Assembly: GCA_965661625.1 (NCBI GenBank)
Contig: CBFIEM010000005.1
Span: 62,001 to 126,000, forward strand
Length of the DNA: 64,000 bases
Direction of reading: 5' to 3'
Origin: GCA-2705995 sp965661625
GTDB lineage: Bacteria; Bacteroidota; Bacteroidia; Flavobacteriales_G; Salibacteraceae
In this document: piece by piece, positions 53,001 through 61,953 of the stretch
How the letters are laid out: each line of letters opens with the position of its first letter
Position numbering within the stretch: position 1 is the first letter of the stretch
The notes under the pieces: model-generated
The model's input: only the letters and a program-made list of their open reading frames with translations
Told to the model about the DNA's origin: nothing
The model's database searches: none
Program-made: the position numbers and the translations under genes

Positions 53001-56000
53001 ATGCGAATATTATTCCTTGCAGCCAGCTTAGCATTAACAGGTGTAGCTTATTCTCAATCACCATCTTGGTCAATGCTAGAACCCCAAATTTCCGAGGCAC
53101 TTGAATTCCGATGTATGGGTCCATTTAGAGGTGGTCGTTCTGCTGCAGTATGCGGTATACCAGGAAACCCAATGCTTTACTACATGGGGTCTACAGGAGG
53201 AGGAGTTTGGCGAACCAAGGATGGAGGAGGCTCATGGGAGAATATCTCAGATGGGTACTTTGGCGGTTCAATTGGCGCAATAGCAGTAAGCCAGTCTGAT
53301 CCCAATGTGATTTATGTTGGGGGTGGGGAGGTTACGGTTCGCGGAAATGTTTCTTCGGGTAGCGGTATGTGGAAATCTGTGGATGCGGGGAAGACTTGGA
53401 CTCACGTTGGATTGCCAGAAAGCAGACACATTACACGTATAGCGATCCACCCAAATGATCATAGGTTGATTTACGCTGCTGTGTTGGGAGATATTTATAA
53501 AGATTCAGAAACGCGCGGTGTTTACAAATCAGAAAATGGTGGGGGAACATGGAAAAAAGTGCTTTTTGCCAATGAGAAGGCTGGTGCGGTGGATTTAATT
53601 ATGGACCCTACAAATCCTCGAATTCTTTATGCTTCAACGTGGAACATGCGCAGAACCCCGTATAGTTTTTCAAGTGGTGGTCCAGGCTCTAAACTCTGGA
53701 AAAGTACAGACTCTGGGGAGTCGTGGGAGGAAATTTCAGCAAACAAAGGGTTTCCAACAGGTACAATGGGAATTATTGGAATAACGGTATCGCCCGTATC
53801 TAACGATCAGCTTTATGCTATTGTAGAGCATAAGGAGAAGGGTGGTGTTTACAGTTCTAGCGATGGTGGGGAAACGTGGGCTTACCGCAATGCAACCCGC
53901 GCTTTAAGGCAAAGGGCATGGTATTATTCGCGGATTTATGCCGATTCGCAGGAAAAAGGCACGGTATACGTCATGAACGTCCGATACCACAAATCAACAG
54001 ATGGTGGCAGGTCATTCAAGGCGTATAGCGCTCCTCATGGTGATCACCATGATTTATGGATAGCTCCGGAGGACAACCAACGCATGATCATTGCCGACGA
54101 TGGCGGTGCTCAAGTTTCGTTCGACGGTGGTCGTAATTGGTCTACGTACATGAATCAACCTACTGCCCAGTTTTACCGCATATCAGTTGATACGGATATC
54201 CCTTACCATATTTTAGCTGCTCAACAAGATAATTCGACTGTAAGGATGCTACACCGGAGTCCTGCAGGAGTAATTGATAAACGCCATTGGGAAGCAACTG
54301 CAGGTGGTGAATCTGCTCACCTAGCTGCTGACCCAAACAACCCTGCATTAGTTTATGGAGGCAATTACGGTGGGTTCTTGGCGCGTAAGGATCACAAATT
54401 GAATGCAACACGAGCTATTAATGTTTGGCCTGATAATCCGATGGGGCACGGTGTTGAAGGTATGAAGTACCGGTTCCAATGGAATTTTCCTGTTCAGTTC
54501 AGTAAGTACAACGATTCATTGCTCTTCACCGCCTCTCAAGTGCTGCATGGGTCAACAAATGGTGGTTCGTCTTGGGAGGTTTTAAGTCCTGACTTAACCC
54601 GCAACGACAGTGCTACATTTGGTCCAAGTGGTGGTCCGATTACCAAAGACAATACTGGCGTGGAATACTACGGAACCATTTTCGCCCTGGCTGAAGATGC
54701 TAATAATCCGAATGTGATGTATGCAGGATCAGATGATGGACTATTGCACATTACGCGTGATGGTCGTAAATCTTGGCAGGACATTACTCCTAAAGGATTA
54801 CCTAAATACATTCAAATAAATAGCATAGAAGCAGACCCTAATGAGTCGGGTGTTGTCTATGTAGCCGCTTGTAATTATAAAAACGGTGATTATAAACCGT
54901 ATTTACTTATTTCACGAGATTACGGTTCATCATGGAAGATGAAAACGGAGGGCATTGGTGAACCTCATTTTGTTCGAGTAGTACGGGTGGATCCAACAGA
55001 TTCCGATATCCTATTTGCGGGTACTGAAGGAGGACTCTACATTTCCCTGAATGGTGGAGAACGCTGGGAGTGGATTGGCTTAAATATGCCAGAGGTTCCC
55101 ATTACCGACTTGGTGATAAAAGACAACAGCTTATATGTGGCTACGCAGGGCAGGAGCATTTGGGCGTTTGATGAGCTCAATGTTTTACATCAACTCAAAA
55201 ATGGTGCATTAGAACAGCGAACATTGCTTACTCCACCAATAACCCTATTGATGCCTGGTTATCAGCGTAGCGTATTTAAAACGGCAGGTCAGAACTACCC
55301 ACATGGAATGCGCATTTTTTTCAACCTGGATCAAGAGCCAGATAGTTTGTCAGAAATATCAATCACACTCATTGATGAACGAGGAGATACGGCTGTATCG
55401 GTTAACAAGCAAGACTTGGGAGAACTGCGCAAAGGGCTGAATTTTTGGCGTTGGAACCTTCAGTATCCAAAAGCGAAAGGAATTGAAAACCTCATTCTTT
55501 GGTGGGCAGATTTGAAAGGCCCGAAGGCAATTCCGGGAACCTATAAGGTAGTGCTAACAATCGGTGAAACAACGGTACAAACGGATGCTGTGATTAAAGG
55601 AAACCCCATTACTCAAACAAGTCAAGAAACGTACTTGGCTCAATACAAGTTTACTCAGTCGATTGTTGAGGGGTTAAATCAGATTCATACGAATATCCGT
55701 GAAATGCGCAGGGCATCTTCGTCATTGTCGAATTGGAAAAAGCGGATAAGTGACGAACCTTGGGCGGACTCACTTGTAGTTCAAATAGATTCGGTTGTGA
55801 AAGCTATCAGTCACATAGAGCAGCAGTTGTACCAAACTCAGAACGAATCGGGTCAAGATCCACTGAACTTCCCCATTAAACTAAATAACAAGTTGGCTCA
55901 TTTGAAATCATTGATGAGTTACGGGGAGTATCCACCAACCAAACAAGCAATTGAGGTCCGTGATGAGCTTATTGAGGAGGTTTTGTTAGTCCTTGATGAG

Positions 56001-56081
56001 TGGAGCGAGATAAAACGACAAGAGCTTGTTCATATTGAAAAACGTCTAAAAACAAAAGACCTACCACTCATCCAATATTAA
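53001..56081 (+). CDS. Secreted BNR/sortilin-like beta-propeller protein
   Basis: A 1026-residue protein with a signal peptide at ATG 53001 (MRILFLAASLALTGVAYSQ); the frame is open from 52896 but that extension is not signal-like. Many BNR/Asp-box motifs (SxDGGxxW type: KDGGGSWE, SVDAGKTWT, SENGGGTWK, STDSGESWE, SSDGGETWA, STDGGRSF) mark two propellers between about residues 40 and 730, as in sortilin/VPS10-like and WD40/YVTN-type exported hydrolase-like proteins. A beta-sandwich and a helical C-terminal region (about 910-1026) follow; no type IX tail is evident. It lacks sialidase catalytic residues that I could confirm, so the ligand is unknown. Confidence 0.8.
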   Translation: MRILFLAASLALTGVAYSQSPSWSMLEPQISEALEFRCMGPFRGGRSAAVCGIPGNPMLYYMGSTGGGVWRTKDGGGSWENISDGYFGGSIGAIAVSQSDPNVIYVGGGEVTVRGNVSSGSGMWKSVDAGKTWTHVGLPESRHITRIAIHPNDHRLIYAAVLGDIYKDSETRGVYKSENGGGTWKKVLFANEKAGAVDLIMDPTNPRILYASTWNMRRTPYSFSSGGPGSKLWKSTDSGESWEEISANKGFPTGTMGIIGITVSPVSNDQLYAIVEHKEKGGVYSSSDGGETWAYRNATRALRQRAWYYSRIYADSQEKGTVYVMNVRYHKSTDGGRSFKAYSAPHGDHHDLWIAPEDNQRMIIADDGGAQVSFDGGRNWSTYMNQPTAQFYRISVDTDIPYHILAAQQDNSTVRMLHRSPAGVIDKRHWEATAGGESAHLAADPNNPALVYGGNYGGFLARKDHKLNATRAINVWPDNPMGHGVEGMKYRFQWNFPVQFSKYNDSLLFTASQVLHGSTNGGSSWEVLSPDLTRNDSATFGPSGGPITKDNTGVEYYGTIFALAEDANNPNVMYAGSDDGLLHITRDGRKSWQDITPKGLPKYIQINSIEADPNESGVVYVAACNYKNGDYKPYLLISRDYGSSWKMKTEGIGEPHFVRVVRVDPTDSDILFAGTEGGLYISLNGGERWEWIGLNMPEVPITDLVIKDNSLYVATQGRSIWAFDELNVLHQLKNGALEQRTLLTPPITLLMPGYQRSVFKTAGQNYPHGMRIFFNLDQEPDSLSEISITLIDERGDTAVSVNKQDLGELRKGLNFWRWNLQYPKAKGIENLILWWADLKGPKAIPGTYKVVLTIGETTVQTDAVIKGNPITQTSQETYLAQYKFTQSIVEGLNQIHTNIREMRRASSSLSNWKKRISDEPWADSLVVQIDSVVKAISHIEQQLYQTQNESGQDPLNFPIKLNNKLAHLKSLMSYGEYPPTKQAIEVRDELIEEVLLVLDEWSEIKRQELVHIEKRLKTKDLPLIQY

Positions 56082-56090
56082 TTCAATGGC

Positions 56091-56684
56091 TTAGGCCTTT
56101 AAATAGGCAAGCGATTCTGGGCCTAAGTTAAAAATCAAGTCGAAAACACTTAAGTCGTTTACAAAGGGATTGTTGTAGCCGAATACTTGCTGGTATTGTG
56201 GCAATTCCGGTGATTCAGTTTTCGGAGAAAAAATCAACCTAAAATCGTTAGCTGTGTAAGGCTCAAACCCTTTGCTCAAGAACGAATTATCATTAAAATT
56301 TATTGCTTTTAAAATAAAAGCATGAATGGCAAGGTTGAAGTCAATTAAATGTTTTGGCTGAGAATCGAAGATTGGAGCTAACAAGTAATCGTAGTATTCA
56401 AAAAAAGGTGAGGCTCCATAGGCGGTTTGTAATGCACGAAGGTGATGTTTTGGCCACGGTTCTGCATAGGAAATTTCAATCGACCGCATCGGAACTTTTG
56501 CGTGAGGCTTTGCTATCGGAATAATCAAATCTGCTATTCCTTGAGCAGTTAAAATGCGACACCGATTTCGAAATGTTTGTTTGATGAAATTTTCATGAAC
56601 ATCGAAGGTTGGTTTCTCCAAATCAATCAGGGTTCTGTAAAATGAGATTGGACCTGCATATAGTAATGGAACGGGATGTGTCAT
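56091..56684 (-). CDS. WbqC-family protein
   Basis: A 197-residue protein when started at ATG 56682-56684 (MTHPVPLLYAGPISFYR), which overlaps the lepB TGA as ATGA; an earlier start would lie inside lepB. The block FIKQTFRNRCRILTAQGIADLIIPI and the EPWPKHHLRALQTAYGASPFFEYY segment are WbqC-like. WbqC proteins occur in O-antigen loci and are thought to be involved in glycan synthesis, but the reaction is not established. Pairing with lepB is common in Bacteroidota as I recall it. Confidence 0.85.
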   Translation of the reverse strand: MTHPVPLLYAGPISFYRTLIDLEKPTFDVHENFIKQTFRNRCRILTAQGIADLIIPIAKPHAKVPMRSIEISYAEPWPKHHLRALQTAYGASPFFEYYDYLLAPIFDSQPKHLIDFNLAIHAFILKAINFNDNSFLSKGFEPYTANDFRLIFSPKTESPELPQYQQVFGYNNPFVNDLSVFDLIFNLGPESLAYLKA

Positions 56685-57709
56685 AAGCCTCGAAAAAAGC
56701 GCCCCCAACGCACGGTTTGTTTTGTTGAAATGTGGTCCAAGCTAAATAACACAAACCTCGGTTTACCCAGGATGTGTGATTCTGGAACAAGCCCCCAGTA
56801 GCGGCTATCAGAACTGTTGTCCCGATAATCTCCTAATACCCAATAATAATTAAGGGTCGGGGTGTATGAATTGGCCGCTTTACCCTTAACATAAAACACA
56901 CCTTCTTCGTAAGTAATACGCGCCTCCTCATGCGCATTGAATAGTGGCGCATAAAGGACCATGAAGGAAGGAGTTAAGGTCATTGCCGAATCGCGTTTAG
57001 GTAAGTATAGCGGGCCATAAAAATCTGCATTCCAAGGAAATTTAGGATTATTAGGAAATATTGCGTCATCATACTCCAGAAATGCACGTTGAATAGGACG
57101 GAGCGTATCTCTTCCTATTTTATTCGCTAACAGGCTTGCCTGCTCGGTATTCAGAGGGATAGGAGCTTTTTTTGCGCGATGTTGATTGTAAACACCTAGA
57201 GTAATTTGATCCAGGGCCGTGATTCCCGTAGGAGGGAGTCTGTAATTGAACAACGTATGCGGTTTGATGGGTAACTGCTCATTGCCAATGTACAGTACTT
57301 TATTTAAACTACTTATTACTTCACCTGGAAGGCCTACTATGCGTTTTGCAATAACAGTCCGGCGATCAATGGGTTTCCAATTTTCAACCGGAATATTAAG
57401 GGCTATTAAGTCGTAACGTTTGATTTCCGTGGGGGTCCCTAGACGCATGTATGGAAGTTCTACGATTGAAGTGTAAACATCTGAATTTGAAAACGGAAGA
57501 CCTAAGGGAGTTATTGGGACTCTACTTCCAACCGAAAGCCGGTCAACAAATACAAAATCACCTGGAAGCAAGGTTTCGCCCATTGATTGGGACTGAATCA
57601 CATAGAAATCGCCAATAAACAGTTTGATACCAATAACCGTTATAAAAGCAATGAATAAGGCTTTTATCCAGCTTTGTTTGCGTTTACGATGATTTTTTTT
57701 GGATTTCAC
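56681..57709 (-). CDS. lepB: Signal peptidase I
   Basis: A 342-residue inner-membrane peptidase that removes signal peptides from exported proteins. After one helix (about residues 15-33) comes the catalytic serine, Ser42, in IQSQSMGETLLPGD, the general base Lys122 in RTVIAKRIVGLPGE, and the box GDYRDNSSDSRYWG near 300. The periplasmic cap is large, as usual in this phylum. The start is a GTG. A TACCTTTG promoter box ends only 4 bases before it, so the message may be leaderless. It is coupled to the WbqC gene by ATGA and divergent from the MerR gene. Confidence 0.93.
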   Translation of the reverse strand: MKSKKNHRKRKQSWIKALFIAFITVIGIKLFIGDFYVIQSQSMGETLLPGDFVFVDRLSVGSRVPITPLGLPFSNSDVYTSIVELPYMRLGTPTEIKRYDLIALNIPVENWKPIDRRTVIAKRIVGLPGEVISSLNKVLYIGNEQLPIKPHTLFNYRLPPTGITALDQITLGVYNQHRAKKAPIPLNTEQASLLANKIGRDTLRPIQRAFLEYDDAIFPNNPKFPWNADFYGPLYLPKRDSAMTLTPSFMVLYAPLFNAHEEARITYEEGVFYVKGKAANSYTPTLNYYWVLGDYRDNSSDSRYWGLVPESHILGKPRFVLFSLDHISTKQTVRWGRFFRGL

Positions 57710-57713
57710 GCTT

Positions 57714-57721
57714 CAAAGGTA
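57714..57721 (-). promoter_or_regulatory. Probable -7 promoter box for lepB
   Basis: TACCTTTG on the minus strand, with 4 bases to the GTG start. No later Met occurs before the catalytic serine, so either the transcript is leaderless or an additional upstream promoter is used. Confidence 0.5.
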
Positions 57722-57788
57722 AGGCTGAAAAAGGTGTGTTATTTTTGAAAAGTAGAATGATTTTTCCATATTCACAGTTGGAGGAACA

Positions 57789-58685
57789 GTGAAGAAGTAT
57801 TCAATAAAAGATATAGAGTTACTCACCGGCATTAAGGCGCATACATTGCGTATGTGGGAACAGCGTTATCAATTTCTTATTCCTCATCGGTCGGATACGA
57901 ATATGCGGTTTTACGATCAAACCCAGCTTAAAACGCTGCTGAACGTAAGTCTTTTGGTGCACAATGGTATTCGAATCTCCCAGGTAACATCCATGTCTGA
58001 TGAAGAAATTAACAGCAAGGTTAAGGATGCTTTTGAGGAGAAACTTGGTGGAAAGTCGGCTGAGTCTGTCGAGCTTGCTATAAGTGGATTAATTCTCGCG
58101 ATGATAGAAATGGATGAGCCGCGATTTAATCGTGTTTTCGATCGTGCGCTTGCTGAATTCTCAATGGAGGATGTGCTTACTAATATCGTAGAACCGTTCT
58201 TAAAGCGCGCACAAGTTATGTGGAGAACAGGGGAGGTTTCAGGAGCGGTGGATCATTTTATTCAATCCCTAATACGACACAAAGTAATTGTTGGCATGGA
58301 TCAATTGAATTCGGCCGAATCCAACAATGAGAAGTACCTAGTATTTCTGCCTGAAACAGAATACAACGACCTCCATATCTTGCTGTACATGTATATGTTG
58401 AAATTAAAAAAACGCGTTGTCGTTAATCTCGGTCAGGATATCCCTATTCAGGAATTACTCGAGGTGGTTCGCGTTACTCAACCAGATGTTATGCTCACAT
58501 TTTTTGGGGCTCCATATTCTCCAGACTTTGTGGAGTCATACATGAATCGGTTGGCAGATACTTTTCCACATAAGCGCATATTATTTGCTGGACAAGGAGA
58601 GGGAGGACATGGGATGAAGCTGAAACGCAATACAGGAATGATTCAATCGTTGGAAGAGTTTTCGGATATGCTTGACAACAGTTAA
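57789..58685 (+). CDS. MerR-family regulator with B12-binding-like domain (CarH/LitR type)
   Basis: A 298-residue regulator starting at a GTG. A MerR helix-turn-helix spans residues 1-70 (YSIKDIELLTGIKAHTLRMWEQRY). A four-helix B12-cap-like domain (about 85-175) contains W145-x9-D155-H156, matching the CarH Wx9EH motif with Asp for Glu. A Rossmann-like B12-binding domain follows with D194-L-H196 in place of DxHxxG and LGQDIPIQEL. CarH uses adenosylcobalamin as a light sensor to repress carotenoid genes. No carotenoid genes are in this window, so the target is unknown; B12 binding is plausible because the axial-His position is kept. Confidence 0.85.
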   Translation: MKKYSIKDIELLTGIKAHTLRMWEQRYQFLIPHRSDTNMRFYDQTQLKTLLNVSLLVHNGIRISQVTSMSDEEINSKVKDAFEEKLGGKSAESVELAISGLILAMIEMDEPRFNRVFDRALAEFSMEDVLTNIVEPFLKRAQVMWRTGEVSGAVDHFIQSLIRHKVIVGMDQLNSAESNNEKYLVFLPETEYNDLHILLYMYMLKLKKRVVVNLGQDIPIQELLEVVRVTQPDVMLTFFGAPYSPDFVESYMNRLADTFPHKRILFAGQGEGGHGMKLKRNTGMIQSLEEFSDMLDNS

Positions 58686-58710
58686 ATGTGGTTTTGGATC
58701 CTCGCTAATT

Positions 58711-59880
58711 TCAATTTACAGTTTCAACAAGTTTAATTTCAACACGTCTGTTCTTGTTTCTACCTACTGGGGTGTCGTTAGAGGCCACAGGGTCGAGTTC
58801 TCCTTTTCCAATAAAAGCCATTCGCGATTTAGGTACACGGTTATCAACCAGGTAATTATAAACGGATTTAGCTCGTTTTTCGCTGAGTTTCTGATTTGCT
58901 GATGAACCTCCCACGTTATCGGTATGACCTATAATTTGAATTTTGGTGGTGGGATTTGAATTTAAATATTCAAGCAGAAGCTCTAAGTCATCATAACTGT
59001 AGGCCAATAATTCGCTGGATCCAAACTCGAAACGAATACGGTCTAAAACAACACGTTTATTGGAATCGTTTTCAATGGTATAAACGTAATTTTCTTCTTC
59101 AATATTAAATTCAATACTATCTGGAGTAGCATAAAAATTAGAGTCATTTGCTAAGGTTAATGAATCTAGGGCATCAGCCTCTGAAACGCTGTCGGCCATA
59201 TACAGTGGAATGCCTTCATCGTTTACCTCAACTAGGGAAATGTCATCGATGAAGTAATACGCGTAAATTCCAGTAAATGGTGGCAGGTACCAAGTTGTCT
59301 TCTTCAGTCTTCCGCGAAAAGCTTTTGTACTGAAGTTTCCAATTGAAAGGTATTTTTCACCTCCTTTTGCCCTGTAAATGCCGCGTACTTTGGTCCACGT
59401 TTTACCTACCTCTTGTCGTATTCCTTTTTTGTTGGTCAATAAAATCTGCGGTTCGTACCTAAACACGTTGAGTGGGATTGTGTATGCCGGTTTCCTGAGG
59501 TGTATAGAGGCACCTATAGTGCGAAGCATGTAAGGAGATTCCTCGCAGTAACTGATATACATTTCAAATAGATACAGCTTACCATCCTCCAAGCGACTAT
59601 TGAGTCGTATCTGTAAGAACTCTCGGTACTTAGGGTGAACACGGATTCCGGCATACGCTTGCCCTGTTCTAGGTTCGGGTAACTCAAATCGCTCTGTGCC
59701 TTTTGGTCGGAAGCGCTCACCATCATGGTAAAACAGGTCAACAGTATTCGTCAGTCGCCATGGTTTAATGCTGTACTTGCTTCCTCGCTTATCTTCAAAT
59801 GACCCATTTGAAACCAAGTTTTGAGCAGCGCTTGAAGCACAAGTCAAACTAAAGATATAGAACAGTATTAAGCGATACAT
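58711..59880 (-). CDS. OmpA-family outer-membrane lipoprotein-like protein
   Basis: A 389-residue protein with a signal peptide (MYRLILFYIFSLTCASSAAQ). The middle (about 20-250) looks like a jelly-roll carbohydrate-binding-type domain beginning NLVSNGSFEDK and containing TGQAYAGIRVHPKYREFLQ. The C-terminal OmpA/MotB domain (about 270-385) has FEFGSSELLAYSYDDLELLLEYL, IQIIGHTDNVGG and LSEKRAKSVYNYL, which bind peptidoglycan. It probably anchors the outer membrane to the wall. It is convergent with the MerR gene (25 bases apart) and lies downstream of the lysoplasmalogenase gene on the same strand. Confidence 0.88.
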   Translation of the reverse strand: MYRLILFYIFSLTCASSAAQNLVSNGSFEDKRGSKYSIKPWRLTNTVDLFYHDGERFRPKGTERFELPEPRTGQAYAGIRVHPKYREFLQIRLNSRLEDGKLYLFEMYISYCEESPYMLRTIGASIHLRKPAYTIPLNVFRYEPQILLTNKKGIRQEVGKTWTKVRGIYRAKGGEKYLSIGNFSTKAFRGRLKKTTWYLPPFTGIYAYYFIDDISLVEVNDEGIPLYMADSVSEADALDSLTLANDSNFYATPDSIEFNIEEENYVYTIENDSNKRVVLDRIRFEFGSSELLAYSYDDLELLLEYLNSNPTTKIQIIGHTDNVGGSSANQKLSEKRAKSVYNYLVDNRVPKSRMAFIGKGELDPVASNDTPVGRNKNRRVEIKLVETVN

Positions 59881-59910
59881 GAACCAAAGGTCCGGATTTC
59901 AGCGGGTGAC

Positions 59911-60630
59911 TTAGCTTGGGATTTTTGATTTTATTAACACAGAATCATGTAAATCGTTGTGAGCCGAAAAACTAATGAATAACATGGCCTGAGCTATTCC
60001 ATAACTAATCATTATGAAGGCTCCAGAATGCTCAATTGGAGCAATAAAACGATCATACGCCAGCAGCGAATCCGATCCCACGAAGAGCAATGCTCCGATA
60101 ATACCGTAGACCAAACTTTTGCGATTGGTTTTAGCGCTCCGTGTCACAGCCGAAAGTGTCATCAATGAAATAACCATGAAATATCCAAAAACCGGAATTT
60201 TCATCTCGCCTAAATGAGGAGCCAATAAAAAAATAAAGTAACTTCCAAATAGTACATAAAGAGCGGTGATTAGCCAATTCGACTTCCAATGGAAGGAGAA
60301 TTTAAGTGATCCTTTTTCATTGAATTGAAAGGCCGAAAAGTATGCTAAATGAGCAAGCAGAAAGCAGCAAAGTCCAATGATAAAAGCATTGCTATGCCAT
60401 GTGAGTTCTAAAATTTCATCACCAAATAGTGAAGCAATAAGCCCGAGCATTACCCAACGATTAAAACTCCATGTTAAGGTTTTTCTCCTGCCGTATTGAT
60501 AGACCAGTGAGAGCAGGATAAGGGGTTTAAAGAAAAAAATTAAAACAGAGTGTGGGTCGTACCATTCTAAAAAAACAGTTCCGAGCAGTGCAATTGAAAA
60601 GATTCCCCATTTATAAATTGGCTGGTTCAT
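59911..60630 (-). CDS. Lysoplasmalogenase, YhhN/TMEM86 family
   Basis: A 239-residue inner-membrane protein with about eight helices. YhhN-family landmarks are FFFKPLILLSLVYQYG, MLGLIASLFGDEILE, GLCCFLLAHLAYFSAF and GALLFVGSDSLLAYDRF, including the conserved acidic residues. Family members such as human TMEM86B cleave the vinyl ether bond of lysoplasmalogens. It starts 1 base after the stop of the AGMO-like gene and is surely co-transcribed, suggesting ether-lipid turnover (see findings). Whether this organism makes or takes up plasmalogens is not known from the window. Confidence 0.88.
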   Translation of the reverse strand: MNQPIYKWGIFSIALLGTVFLEWYDPHSVLIFFFKPLILLSLVYQYGRRKTLTWSFNRWVMLGLIASLFGDEILELTWHSNAFIIGLCCFLLAHLAYFSAFQFNEKGSLKFSFHWKSNWLITALYVLFGSYFIFLLAPHLGEMKIPVFGYFMVISLMTLSAVTRSAKTNRKSLVYGIIGALLFVGSDSLLAYDRFIAPIEHSGAFIMISYGIAQAMLFISFSAHNDLHDSVLIKSKIPS

Positions 60631-60631
60631 A

Positions 60632-61855
60632 TTACAAATTCAATGATGGGTGTTGATGGCTTTGGAATGCTAAAAAGGCAACCCATCCAATTGAGATTAA
60701 ACATATACCAATACCTAAAGTCATGTAAACCCCTGAAGCAATGGTGAACATCGTTAGCGTAAAGATGAGCAGACGAAGTAATTCAGACTTCAATCCAAAT
60801 GTAGGGTTGTCAAATACATACCCAATCGAAAAAATTGAGCCAATCACAAGTGCGGCTCCGATTAACAAAACAGGCGTGCCTAGCTGTTTGTAGCTAAATA
60901 ATAACCATGCTGCTAAGCCTAAGACGATGAGGTATTGAACCAATAGATAAGCAGACCACCGAAGCGGTATCGTGGTTTCAAACTTTATGAACGTGTCTTT
61001 ATTAATTTCTGGAACGGCTATCCTTCCACCTAATTCATCTGGTTGCCATCCAGGAGGATTAAAAACAACCTTCAGTTTGTTTGTGAATCCAGGGGTAGAT
61101 TTAACTTGTTTGGCCAAAAGCGTTAACGGCTGAATGTGAGCAACAACAGGGTTGAATGTGCGGGTAGGAGTGGTGATACCATATATTGGTGGCTCTACCT
61201 CAGGCTCAAAAGTGCCAAATAGTCGATCCCAAATGATAAACGTTCCTCCATGATTTTTGTCTATATATTGAGGGTTTCTACCATGATGAACACGATGATG
61301 ACTCGGCGTGTTAAACACATACTCAAACCAAGCTGGTAACTTGTTAATAGTCTCGGTATGTATCCAAAACTGATAAAGTGTTGTGAATGCACCGATGAAC
61401 AAGAACCAAGTTGTTTCAAACCCAATAATTGCCAATGGAAGCATGAATGCAATGTTGAACAGTTTTTGCAAAGCTCCTTGTCTTATCGCAACACTTAAAT
61501 TGTAATCCTCACTTTGATGATGAACCACGTGGCCCAACCAAAGCAGGTTTACCTCATGATCTAATCGATGGGCCCAATAGTAGAGAAAGTCAACTCCAAT
61601 GAACAGCAGAATACCAGTGAAAATAGACTCCTCAATATTTGCCAAGCGAAAATACGTGTAGCAATAATGGTAAATACCAATCGTAATTACCTTAATAAAT
61701 AGACCCGTAGTTTGTTCAAAAATACCACATGAAATGTTCGATAATGCATCGCCTAAGCGATAGAGACGTTTGCCTTTGACATTGTCATAAACAACTTCGA
61801 TAGCAATTAAAATGAAATACACAGGTATTGCTAGTACGATTGGATTGACATTCAT
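60632..61855 (-). CDS. Sterol-desaturase family protein resembling alkylglycerol monooxygenase
   Basis: A 407-residue di-iron membrane oxygenase. The histidine boxes are H96-RLD-H100, H109-VV-HH113 and SHHRVHHGRNP at 185-195, with His166 in YQFWIHTE. The segments HVVHHQSEDYNLSVAIRQ, LYQFWIHTE and FNTPSHHRVHHGRNPQYIDKNHGG resemble animal AGMO (TMEM195), which cleaves alkylglycerol ether bonds with tetrahydrobiopterin, more closely than fatty-acid or sterol hydroxylases as I remember them. About eight helices are present. It is operonic with the lysoplasmalogenase. An alternative is a generic fatty-acid hydroxylase. Confidence 0.82.
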   Translation of the reverse strand: MNVNPIVLAIPVYFILIAIEVVYDNVKGKRLYRLGDALSNISCGIFEQTTGLFIKVITIGIYHYCYTYFRLANIEESIFTGILLFIGVDFLYYWAHRLDHEVNLLWLGHVVHHQSEDYNLSVAIRQGALQKLFNIAFMLPLAIIGFETTWFLFIGAFTTLYQFWIHTETINKLPAWFEYVFNTPSHHRVHHGRNPQYIDKNHGGTFIIWDRLFGTFEPEVEPPIYGITTPTRTFNPVVAHIQPLTLLAKQVKSTPGFTNKLKVVFNPPGWQPDELGGRIAVPEINKDTFIKFETTIPLRWSAYLLVQYLIVLGLAAWLLFSYKQLGTPVLLIGAALVIGSIFSIGYVFDNPTFGLKSELLRLLIFTLTMFTIASGVYMTLGIGICLISIGWVAFLAFQSHQHPSLNL

Positions 61856-61860
61856 AACTT

Positions 61861-61868
61861 CGAATTTA
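61861..61868 (-). promoter_or_regulatory. Possible -7 promoter box for the ether-lipid gene pair
   Basis: TAAATTCG on the minus strand, 5 bases before the ATG, the same variant and spacing as at the ZIP gene. One mismatch to TAnnTTTG. Confidence 0.35.
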
Positions 61869-61953
61869 CAAAATCATATGATGCTCTTAAGTGCAAATAT
61901 CAGCTTCAGGCAACTTATTTGAAAGCACGTGCATCTATATCCAGAAGTAAGTT

